Shown here in pieces: positions 37,901 through 45,390 of a stretch of DNA of 64,000 nucleotides. A program made the translations under genes and the position numbers. Within the stretch, counting starts at the first letter, position 1. Every line of letters begins with the position of its first letter. The notes below the pieces were generated by a model, which saw only the letters and a list, made by a program, of their open reading frames with translations, made no database searches and was not told the DNA's origin. The DNA comes from Heliocidaris erythrogramma (lineage: Eukaryota > Echinodermata > Echinoidea > Camarodonta > Echinometridae): contig CM046868.1 in the NCBI GenBank assembly GCA_025617745.1, positions 18,418,615 through 18,482,614 of the forward strand. The letters are read 5' to 3'.

Positions 37901-40510
37901 CACTTGCTGGGGTCACACCCCCCATGGGGTAAGCCATGGGCTTGTGTTGGAACCCTTTGATGCCATATTTGGGAGCAGCTTGTCCAGAGGGAGGACCAGC
38001 GGTAGGTGGAGGGGCACTAGGAGAGTAGCTGGTAGTTGATGGTGGTGGTGGACCTGTGTTTTGAATAATTAAAGTTATTTTGTAAACTGAAACATATCAT
38101 GAATGAAGATTATATTTGCAAATTTGAATATCATTTGGCAAACTGATACATTATTTCGCAAATTATCTTCACTTCGTTATAACTATCAATAGTCTACAGT
38201 TTGTTGGTTACAAAAAGAAAATCTTTATTTTTCCATTTTAACAGAAAAGGGAAGTACAGTTAACCTTGCATAACTCGAAGTCGCATAAGTCAAACTTTCC
38301 CTAAGTCGAATCAATTTTTTTTACCAAACTATGCAAAATATGTGTTATTCACATTTCCTAAGTCGAATTTTGCATACTTTTTGTGGTCCCAACAGATTCA
38401 ACTTATGCAAAGTTAACTGTACTATACTTAGGCCCTACATATGACACAAAGGATGAGTCTTTCTAAATTAATTGTCCATGATAGAAGAGCATTATATAAA
38501 AATAAAATCAACAGAGAGATAAAATAAAAACAAAACAAAATCTAACTAAAGGTAAACAATTTAAATAACTCATTATGAATCCAAATTATTTGTCCGTTGA
38601 TAATCAGAAGGGCATTAACTCAATGTGTAGAGGGATACCAGAGAATGCTTTTTTGGTTCTCAGAAGTAGATGTAGGTGGGAGATTATAATGACCATACCT
38701 GCTGATGGCTCGTCTTGAAAGTGCACTACACGCGGCTGAGTTGGTATGTTCTGTGATGGTGTGAACGACACTGCTTGGGGTGGGGGTGGCCCTGGCTGCA
38801 GCGAGGGGGGCGAAGAAAACTGGTTGTTTGGTGCATAGGTTGGAATAGCTGCAGGGCCTGCTAGTGATGCTGGTTGAGGGGAGGGGAAGGATGACTGTCC
38901 CTGGGAGGATATCCCAGCAAAAGGGTCAGACTGGGGAGGACCAGATGGCTGCTGCTGCTGCTGCTGCTGCTGGAAATAGGAGAATGTTGATGGCGCGGCT
39001 TGCTGGTTGGAGACTGGGGGTGGGGCCCCTACTTGTAGATCAGGGGGGTCATTTTGTCCCAGAAAGCTATCTGCTTCACCATCTTCATCTGTGAAAATCA
39101 CAAAAGAAAATATGGAGAGATATTTATGAAAATGTCTTTGAAATTCTCAGAGGTTAATTTGCTTTTTAATATAAAATATGATGGGGTGTCCAAATTTTAT
39201 GTACATTTTAAGTGTTTTTGAAATGTGATAACAGATCGATGATATATCATGCTCTAAAAAAATTAGCAAGATAAATTTGCAGCAAAATGGAAGCAGAATT
39301 CTAGGGCAATATTAAACAAGAGAACCAATTACAAAGAATTCTTGAGATATATAATAATCACAAATTTAGATGTGGGATCGCAACACACAATTGAAAAACA
39401 AAGTAACAACAGTTCTCAATTTTTCACTCTTGACTTTATGGTTTATTCAAAATACAGAACAACAAGTTGATTGCACTTTTAACAATTTTGAATACATCTT
39501 CTCCAGAAATACAGATTTCAAGACCTATATCGCAAGTTTAAAGCTTTTTTGAAGGAATGCAAAACATACAAATACTGCCTCTATTTTTCTTTATTTTTTG
39601 ACAATTTCTTATCCCAATCACTATAAGGTCAGCTAATTAGACACTTTCTAGATCTCTACTAGTTTTTAATATGCCGACTATCGACCACTCAACATAAACA
39701 ACATGCGATGGTGAAAAAAATGGGCGGGATTTCTATAGTATTGGACATGATTTTGACTTCTGATTATGCTGGAAATATCTGAAGTTCTTCGTAACAGCCA
39801 TTTAAGGTATGGCCAGCTCCATGACAGTCATATCTTTGTCGGCGCCTCACCAGAGATGTCCGCTTGCCGACAAACTATCGATACCGCAAGTTCGAGAATA
39901 TAGTCTTTCTCACGATCCTCTAGGCTTATTCCAGAAAATTTAAATCACGTTTTGGGGCTTAAATGGTTGGTTATGATTGAAACATGCATGAATTTCCCAT
40001 TAAAATGTGTTACAAATTTAGTAGACCAATTATACGTCATCTTTTCCGCTTTTAGTCTTTTTAGAAAAATTGAATAAAAGAAAATCGCAGTATTCATATT
40101 TTTGCTACCGGCAAATTGAACGTTGGTTGAAGGACACCATAATGTGATAGTTTAGCGCTAAGAACTCATTTTAATAAATTGACATTGAGTTTTTACAAGA
40201 ATATTACTCCAAATAGCGTGTTATTGGAATAATCATGCAAATCATTAAAGTAATTAATAGAATATTTGTTATGATTATTTCGATTCTATTACGTTCATGA
40301 AACGTAAGATGGGTATGCAAGTCAAAGACTATTAATATGCTATGGAGAACGATGTGTGGCAACTTTCAAACTGATAATATTTATCTCGCTATATTTATAA
40401 AATTGTGATTTCATTCGTTTCATACCCCCGAGGGAGGTGCATCCATCAATATCATTCGCGCAATTCGGTTTAATCTTTTCAAAATATATTTTCCCCCTGA
40501 AATTTAGATT

Positions 40511-40550
<40 letters not shown>

Positions 40551-41835
40551 CGGGTAGGCCTGATATATGACAGTGACAACCATGTCCGTGATTTTAATCA
40601 TTATGCATTATTATGATTCATTGACTATATTGTTTGTTTCATCATTTAATTTTAGATGCAAAAATACTGAACGAATGAACCAGTGTGAATGAGTAAATTT
40701 TTGAAGGAATTAACAAATGAGTGCATGAACGAAATGATAAATTAAATACATAAAACTTTTATTAAAGAATATACCAGAAAAAAGAACAAACTTGAATTAT
40801 CATAGCGCAAAAAGGTTAAAGTTTGGAATATTTGTGATACAAGTAAAATCCTTTGTTGAATATTTAGTTTTGTATAAAGACAATGAATGGAATCTTTCAA
40901 ATTCTATTTTATAGCATTTCATTTAATTATACACGAAAATTAAAGAGGTGAAGAGAGGAAGAGAGAGAGAGTGGAGACTCGAGAACCTGAAAGAGAGGGA
41001 GGGAGGGAGAGAGAGAGGCAGAGAGGGGGATGGAGAGGGGAGATGCCATTGGGTGGGCAGAGATGTATGAAAGACTGAGAAAAGCTAAGAGCTGAAAGGA
41101 ATGGAGAAGATAAACAGAGAGGGAATATATATAGGGGAAGAGAAGCAGAGATAGAGACAGACTGCAGTGAATGTTTAAATGATACTAATCCTGCCCCACT
41201 GCCCACCCTCGTAACTGATCAAAATATATTTAAAAGTGATTTTTGAAAAAAGGTTTAGATCGAACCTTAACTAGTGTACATACGAGTAAACGATGAGCTA
41301 AGAATTAATATTATTACTTGAAACTACATCTTTCGCATCTCATAGAATCGCGACTAATGAACCGAGTGTGGAGGCGCTTTCCAACGAATAAAAAAGATAA
41401 GACAACTCCAGAGCAGCGACAACTCTCTTGTCGGCGAGCTTGTCGCTCATCTTGGCAAAGACGGTGTTGTGAAACACCTCGCGGACAAGTTAAGGGATAG
41501 CGCATGAGCATGATGAGTTGTCGCTGTGCTGGAGTTATGACGCTTTCGTGAAACGGCCCCCTGCCCCTGGTCGTGATCGTGATGTCGGGATGCCAACACT
41601 AAACTAAGTCAGCAAGACATCAGTATAAATGGATGGGACCGCACTAAACACAACGGCCGGTTTTATTGCGCAAATAAATACATGAAATATCCATCGAAAA
41701 CAATATAAAAAACTTCGAACCTGTAGGAAACAAAGATGCTGTTGCAGGGACGGGTCGGAAAATACCAGGCGTGATGCTATCATTGGTAGAACATAATAAT
41801 AAAGGAGGGGGGCTGTTCTCTTTTTGGTCTGCCAT
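20583..41835 (-). CDS. SEC23IP: SEC23-interacting protein (p125, DDHD-family phospholipase), complete, 17 exons
   Basis: This COPII-associated protein of ER exit sites binds the SEC23/SEC31 coat and phosphoinositides and belongs to the intracellular PA-PLA1-like DDHD family. The model gives 3057 nt, 1018 residues; human is near 1000. In order: a Pro/Gln-rich N-terminus with DSFLGQ and a polyQ run (about 40-260), a WWE-like region (about 276-375), [13 protein letters not shown] (about 442-454), the lipase nucleophile elbow GHSLG with Ser583, a SAM domain (about 649-708), and a DDHD domain (about 770-975). Human-like landmarks include [23 protein letters not shown] and [12 protein letters not shown]. 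The start at 41835 is the first ATG; upstream in-frame sequence has only GTG. It is divergent from MCMBP and shares its promoter interval. Confidence 0.97.
22640..24468 (+). pseudogene. 5'-truncated LINE fragment with reverse transcriptase core
   Basis: It begins inside the polymerase at [11 protein letters not shown] and contains [20 protein letters not shown] and the catalytic WADDVVLIA. The thumb carries YKYLGFQIS, and LLGDLGW follows. A 1-bp indel at the T run near 23840 shifts the frame. The second frame gives [16 protein letters not shown], a Cys-His cluster [18 protein letters not shown], and a stop near 24260. The 3' end is an AAATAAATA-type tail at 24445-24468. It is a different family from the LINEs in iPGM. 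It lies in the SEC23IP intron between exons 14 and 15, in the opposite orientation. Confidence 0.85.
24300..24324. repeat. T10/G13 homopolymer junction
   Basis: A run of T is followed directly by a run of G in the LINE 3' untranslated part. The lengths may be unreliable in assembly. Confidence 0.8.
25255..25465. repeat. GA-rich purine tract next to SEC23IP exon 14
   Basis: An imperfect (GA)n/(GAAA)n tract of about 210 bp is purine on the plus strand. The Ser/Leu/Phe-rich minus-strand open frames here come from this repeat. It starts about 25 bp downstream, in gene orientation, of the exon 14 donor, so it is intronic. Confidence 0.9.
26280..26306. repeat. (GT)n microsatellite
   Basis: About 13 GT units lie in the intron between SEC23IP exons 12 and 13, followed by a G-rich stretch. 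Confidence 0.95.
26635..27057. mobile_element. piggyBac-like MITE
   Basis: TTAA lies on both sides (26631-26634 and 27058-27061). The inverted ends CCCTAAAAAGACT and AGTCTTTTTAGGG carry the CCCT start expected of piggyBac elements. The body is 423 bp and non-coding. A G9 run abuts the right end. It lies in the SEC23IP intron between exons 12 and 13. Confidence 0.85.
27067..27547. mobile_element. inverted-repeat (foldback) element with about 110-bp arms
   Basis: Left-arm words GGAAAATGGAGTTGAAGAGA, GTCTTGCACTCATCGGAGTA and TACCGCAAGAAT recur inverted at the right end (27430-27547) with few mismatches. The middle has no meaningful frame; the open frame at 27069-27422 is an arm artefact. It starts five bases after the TTAA of the piggyBac-like MITE. 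Confidence 0.75.
28930..29170. repeat. dispersed repeat containing telomere-like CCCTAA words
   Basis: Degenerate CCCTAA/CCTAACC words at about 29010-29095 are flanked by CTCCGGCAACAACTG-type and CAAATGTTGGATCACC-type ends. A diverged copy with the same layout is at about 50765-50905. The motif therefore belongs to a mobile repeat and does not mark an old chromosome end. Confidence 0.5.
29171..29807. other. SEC23IP intron 10, remainder
   Basis: This is AT-rich intron. I see no gene or clear repeat. Confidence 0.4.
30116..30972 (+). mobile_element. family-A hairpin/minisatellite element, copy 2
   Basis: It has the same layout as 4895-6090: a hairpin at 30121-30156, a short (TCCG) block, four tandem units, GGCGGAGGCAT at 30932-30942 and a tail ending CATCTTGTTT. 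AGGTCAAAGGTCA occurs at 30308, 30479, 30648 and 30818, a period of 169-171 bp. Units are highly similar to copy 1, suggesting recent activity or homogenisation. It lies in SEC23IP intron 9, with the hairpin only about 32 bp upstream of the exon 10 acceptor in gene orientation. Confidence 0.85.
30973..31155 (-). mobile_element. tRNA-derived SINE-like sequence
   Basis: Read on the minus strand, TGGCTCAGTGGTAGAGC (31144-31128) matches an A box and GGTTCAAACC (31102-31093) a B box. The tRNA-like part is followed by an unrelated body. The anticodon arm cannot be assigned confidently, so this is listed as a SINE and not a tRNA gene. Confidence 0.6.
32222..33663 (+). mobile_element. Tc1/mariner transposon, 5' end truncated
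   Basis: Sub-terminal inverted arms of about 117 bp (32222-32338 and 33435-33550) share words such as TTTCACACATGGG, GTGGGCCCATAGGGG and AAGTGGTACAAA. The right side continues for about 110 bp to a typical end, AACTTTTTTGTGTAGTG, followed by TA at 33664-33665. The matching outer end is missing on the left, so that terminus was deleted. It lies in SEC23IP intron 8, on the opposite strand. Confidence 0.8.
32401..33406 (+). pseudogene. Tc1-like transposase, frameshifted
   Basis: The N-terminal HTH part reads [19 protein letters not shown] and [11 protein letters not shown]. The catalytic part carries [11 protein letters not shown] (first Asp), IFMDD (second Asp) with ARPHRARV, and [16 protein letters not shown] (Glu), a DDE layout. 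At least three frame breaks are seen: near 32545, between about 32600 and 32680, and a 1-base insertion near 33108 inside the second catalytic block. It cannot encode an active enzyme as it stands. Confidence 0.85.
33871..33872 (-). other. SEC23IP: GC splice donor of SEC23IP intron 8
   Basis: The exon reads GTTGACAG/GCAAGTG on the minus strand. Only this cut joins in frame with the next exon (GCGACTAAAG), giving [13 protein letters not shown] as in the family. The nearby GT six bases on would break the frame. The rest of the site (CAG/GCAAGT) matches the strong consensus required of GC donors. Confidence 0.85.
33873..41835 (-). CDS. SEC23IP: SEC23IP exons 1-8 (N-terminal and WWE-like part)
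   Basis: The exons are 41721-41835, 38699-39088, 37854-38053, 36302-36503, 35445-35641, 35009-35216, 34329-34418 and 33873-34014. Exon 1 encodes [11 protein letters not shown] and ends at CAG/GTTCGA. Exon 2 holds DSFLGQ and a (CAG)n-coded glutamine run. Exons 4-6 carry the WWE-like block. Exon 7 carries [16 protein letters not shown] and exon 8 [11 protein letters not shown] with GDATGVD. Exon 8 ends with a GC donor (AG/GCAAGT). Each junction was checked by reading codons across it. Confidence 0.95.
34424..34980. other. SEC23IP intron 6
   Basis: This is AT-rich intron with no recognisable element or gene. Confidence 0.4.
35765..36270 (+). mobile_element. two adjacent tRNA-derived SINE copies
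   Basis: The second copy (about 36090-36270) has A box TGGTCTAGCGG at 36099-36109 and a perfect B box GGTTCAAATCC at 36143-36153. Its body has TTTTGGCAAGACATGAATC and AAATGGGCACCTGG. The first copy (about 35765-36000) shares the body (TTTGGCAAGATATTAAT, AAATGGGTACTGG) but its promoter boxes are decayed. Both lie in the SEC23IP intron between exons 4 and 5. Confidence 0.75.
36632..37525. mobile_element. long-arm foldback element
   Basis: The ends TAACTGTCTATA and TATAGACAGTTA bound inverted arms of about 340 bp. Paired words include CGAAACCGAGATTTATC, TATTTGTAAAG, TTTGATGCCACT, GACAATATGAAGCAGGGCTA and CCATGATTTAT. The spacer (about 36990-37170) is unrelated sequence. There is no transposase. 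It lies in the SEC23IP intron between exons 3 and 4. Confidence 0.8.
38257..38419. mobile_element. 163-bp MITE with TA target duplication
   Basis: Inverted ends CAGTTAACCTTGCATAA and TTATGCAAAGTTAACTG are flanked by TA at 38255-38256 and 38420-38421. Internal words (CCTAAGTCGAA) are also mirrored. The CAG start and TA duplication suggest a pogo/Tigger-type enzyme. It lies in SEC23IP intron 2. Confidence 0.8.
39089..41380. other. SEC23IP intron 1, unassigned part
   Basis: This AT-rich sequence carries a (GA)n run at 40515-40547 and a longer GA-rich tract at 40950-41165. No gene is recognisable. Intron 1 continues to 41720. Confidence 0.5.
41385..41560. mobile_element. small inverted-repeat element near the promoter
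   Basis: ACAACTCCAGAGCAGCGACA near 41401 pairs with TGTCGCTGTGCTGGAGTT at about 41519-41536. Outer words AAGCG/CGCTT also pair. The loop is GC-richer than its surroundings. It is probably an old MITE in SEC23IP intron 1. Confidence 0.5.
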
Positions 41836-42188
41836 ATTCGCCGGTTCTGTTCCGCTCGATGTGTACACGTCACGTCACGTTTCGTATCCGCATAAATTAA
41901 GAGGTCAAAGGTCGATTTAAATGTCCGGATTGAATTCCCGCGCCACACAATGCGGATTTCGCGCGGGGAATGGATCATGTGTGCCACTCACTGTGTGTGT
42001 AGGCATTGTTGTTCGGTGGGACATTTAAATTGTGCTAGCAGAGAAATAGATGCAATGTACATTAGGATTAACTTAGATCGCATGTTATTCGCCTGCTGCT
42101 GTTGTTTTGGAATCTTGGTGGAAGGAACAGGTTCTTGATTTAATTACTAGTATTTGTGGTAAATAGTTATATCAGTATCAGCTTCACC
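41836..42188. promoter_or_regulatory. shared SEC23IP/MCMBP promoter interval
   Basis: This 353-bp GC-richer gap separates two divergent start codons, so it should hold both promoters and both 5' UTRs. Visible candidate sites are CACGTCACGTCACGT at about 41866-41880 (overlapping CRE-like half-sites), AGGTCAAAGGTCG at 41902-41914 (DR1-like), TTCCCGCGCC at 41935-41944 and TTTCGCGCGGGGAA at 41957-41970. The last two are E2F-like and face each other. There is no clear TATA box. E2F control would suit MCMBP, a replication factor, but is inference. Confidence 0.7.
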
Positions 42189-45100
42189 ATGCCGGGAATA
42201 GATGACTGGGTGAATTCACCTCTTGATATTGTTCAGAGTTTATTTGGTGAGTATACTAGACTAGGCCTACATGTACTAACAGACTAGAATAAAGTTAAAC
42301 TTAAACTTAAACTATTAAAGTTGAAGAAAAAATATAGGACTAAGAGAAGGAGAGGGAGAAGGAGAAGGATATAGAGAAGGAAGAAGAAGGAAGAAGAAGA
42401 AGAAGAAAGAAGAAGAAAAAGAAGAAGAAGAAGGAGGAAGAAGAAGAAGGAAGAAGAAGAAGAAGGAGGAGGAGGGGGAGGGGGAGGGGGAGGGGGAGCT
42501 CAATCATACTTGCATAGCTATCTGCCCCAAACCATAACTAGGCCTACTAACTGGAATAATATACCCATATAAAAAACCAAACATCTATCCCCAAATTCCA
42601 GTTGGCACTAACCTGACTAAACAAATTGGCGTAGCCACGTCGCACAGCAACAGCACCATCTATGCATGACGATGCTGAGTAAATCCTTAGAAGAAGAAGA
42701 AGAAGGAGGAGGAAAAGGAGGAAGAAGAAAAGAAGAAGAAACAGATCTGGACTGTCAAATCTTTCTCTTTTTCTTTTTTTTTTGTTTGAACAGATGCAGA
42801 GAATAAGGAGTGGAGTGATAATGTTGATGGATTCTTTAAAAATCGTTTAACTGACTTTACAGCATGGCAAAGAGTGAGTGAACTTATAATTTATTATGTT
42901 AACTAACGTTGGACCTAGATCTAGTTTACGTCTACCTAAATTTTTTGATTTGTTATGAGATTTTTTCTGTAAGACTTTCTCACTTAAGAGGATATTTGTT
43001 GCTCCCCTGTTTCTTTTTGCATCTTTTACTTTTTTTATCCTCAAGCCCTTTCTCACCTTTGTAATAATACAAATGTATCGCTGATTAATCCAGCTGGACT
43101 ATAACAGGTCATAATGTTCATTGTTAAAAAGAGAGGGTCAGGGATAGGGAATGGTATATGGTCAGAATCACAGAGGGTATAAATCGTTTGATGACCTTTA
43201 AATCATTTTTTACTTCAGTAACTTAGCCATTGCCAATTAAAAATCCAGTTTTAAGATTTTAAAGTATTCTTTTAAAGTTCTCTATATCTTCTTACTGGCT
43301 CTTTAAAATGTGAAGTTACATCCAAGACTTTACTTTTTTGTACATTGTTTAATTAATACTGATCCTCAGCTAATTTCTTTTTTTTTGGTTTATTCTTTTT
43401 TTTATCCTTTAAGTTTTTAGACTTGCTAGTTCTTTTATTATCCTTTGTTGTGATGATGCATTAGCTAGTGTTTTTTTGTCTGTTATTTTTATCCTGTACT
43501 AATTGTCTATAAAAGATATGAGACTAATTGCTATAGACCTACATGTACATGTAGTTCCTCCTTCATTAATTGTCATGATGCATTTGATTTCAGATTCCCT
43601 CCTTGAATCACACCCCACTCCACACCCTCAAGCCCAATTCACTGGTTCGATTCCGATGTATGGTCCAGGACATGTTTGATCCAGAGTTCTACCTTGGTGT
43701 CTATGAAGTCCAGGATAAATCCAACAAGACAACAGTAAGTAGGGTTCAATACCAAAAACCAGTGCCTCATCAAAAAGTACACTAGTGCAGTTTGCAACAA
43801 AATTTTGTGTATGTTTAAGGAAATTAATTTGGCAAACTAGAAAAATTGTAAAAATTAAGCCTAACCTGTCTAGCTGGCTAGTCATGAAAAGGTCTTTAAT
43901 TGCAAAGTCTAAATTGGAGCTTTTTCATTTGACATTTCCAATAGACGAAGAAGTAAAAATGTGTATTTAGAGAAGATTTAGTTAACCGTATTGACATATA
44001 ATAGTAATATTTGTATGTGAAATGAAGAAAAGAAACATTTTTTTTGTTTAAATATCTCTATCAGGGAAGTTTTTATTTTGAGAAAAATGCATAAAATGGG
44101 TATCAACTATATGTGCTCTCAATATGTATCTTATTAGATAGATTTAAGCAAATTACATGGCTAAATTTCTGCTTGATTAGAGTTTTCAACTACTAATCTT
44201 CCACCAACAATATTTCATTAGTTGATGATATAAGATTTGCAGATGATTGTAAATAAGTGATATCAAAAAGTAATCATCAGGTAGAATGCACCAAGAAAAT
44301 GTGGGTAACTTTGTAAATATGGTGAAGTATGGTGAAGTAATCATTTGTTTAATCAAAGTCATTTTTGTTTTCATTTCTCAAGTTTTTGAAAACAGGGAAG
44401 TACCAGGATGTTGCTGAATGCAGTCCAGACCAAGAGATTTTGGTGGAATCCAGGAGGAATATCACCTGGGATCGTCAAACGCTCTACTGTGTCCCAATAC
44501 CAGCTGAGAATGACTGGATCAAACAGATATCCTTTTCTTTATACTATATGGGTTGATTGCAGATTAAAAAGTTCGCTTTAACCTCCCAATTCGTACACAA
44601 ATAGTGGCCATTGGCAATTAAATTTTGAGTTACCCATGGGGTTTTTTTTATGCATGGTATGATTTTTCACATATTACTGTATACAGATACATGCATGTTA
44701 CAATGTCAAAATGTAACATGCTTGTCTGCAGGATAAAGATGTACATTTTAAAACCTACAGTGGCAGATTTATGGGAGACACAGATAGCCCCTGCCCCCCT
44801 GCCCCCCCCCCCCTCCTTTTTAAGGTACTCTGGCTTAACTGCAAGTACACGTAACAAAAAACTTGGCCCCTTAATTGTTATTGTGCTTCCCCCCCCCCCC
44901 CTTTTTTTTTACAAAATCTGTATCTGACCCTGCTGACACAAATCATATCATGGAGCAATGTCAAGACTTTGGCTTGTTTGAAAGGATAAATAATAGTGCT
45001 TTTAAAGTGAAGATAAGGGAAAAGAGGTACAGAAGACATCGCAGTGTGATTCTTTAACTTAAGGTCTACGGCTATGAGGAGACTAGCCAACAGATGTCCG

Positions 45101-45390
45101 GCCCTCTACTTGACCCCAGCTCAAGTTCAACTTCCAGGGTCAAGCGAGCACTTGATATCGACGAATCCTCTGCCACACCATCACAAGATTCCACAGTTAC
45201 GCCTCATCAAAATGGTGGCGAGGTTACCATGGAGAATGATGAAGGGAATGAAGGAGATGCTGAGAAGAGGAGTAGGACAACAGATGGAGTTACAGAGAGA
45301 GCTGGAGGAAGAGGAGCAGGGGGAGCAAATACTGCCATAGATCTCAACTTCCCAATTCCAGGAGAGAAAGGAACTGCTTGTCTTGTCAAA
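42189..45390 (+). CDS. MCMBP: MCMBP exons 1-5
   Basis: The exons are 42189-42246, 42794-42873, 43594-43734, 44383-44526 and 45070-45390. Donors are TTG/GTGAGT, AGA/GTGAGT, ACA/GTAAGT, CAG/ATATCC and AAA/GTAAGA. Exons 3 to 5 join in phase 0. Exon 4 could also begin after the nearby ACAG (four codons shorter, still in frame). Exon 5 holds the variable Ser/Glu/Gly-rich insert followed by [16 protein letters not shown]. Confidence 0.93.

Noticed and set aside
41836-41868. An upstream in-frame extension of SEC23IP (11 residues)
   Set aside because: Its first codon is GTG; the first ATG is at 41835 and fits the family N-terminus.
45061-45063. AAG at the end of MCMBP intron 4 as a normal AG acceptor
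   Set aside because: It lies only about 6 bases after the branch A and adds two residues relative to the human protein; the AC at 45068-45069 fits the U12 pattern.
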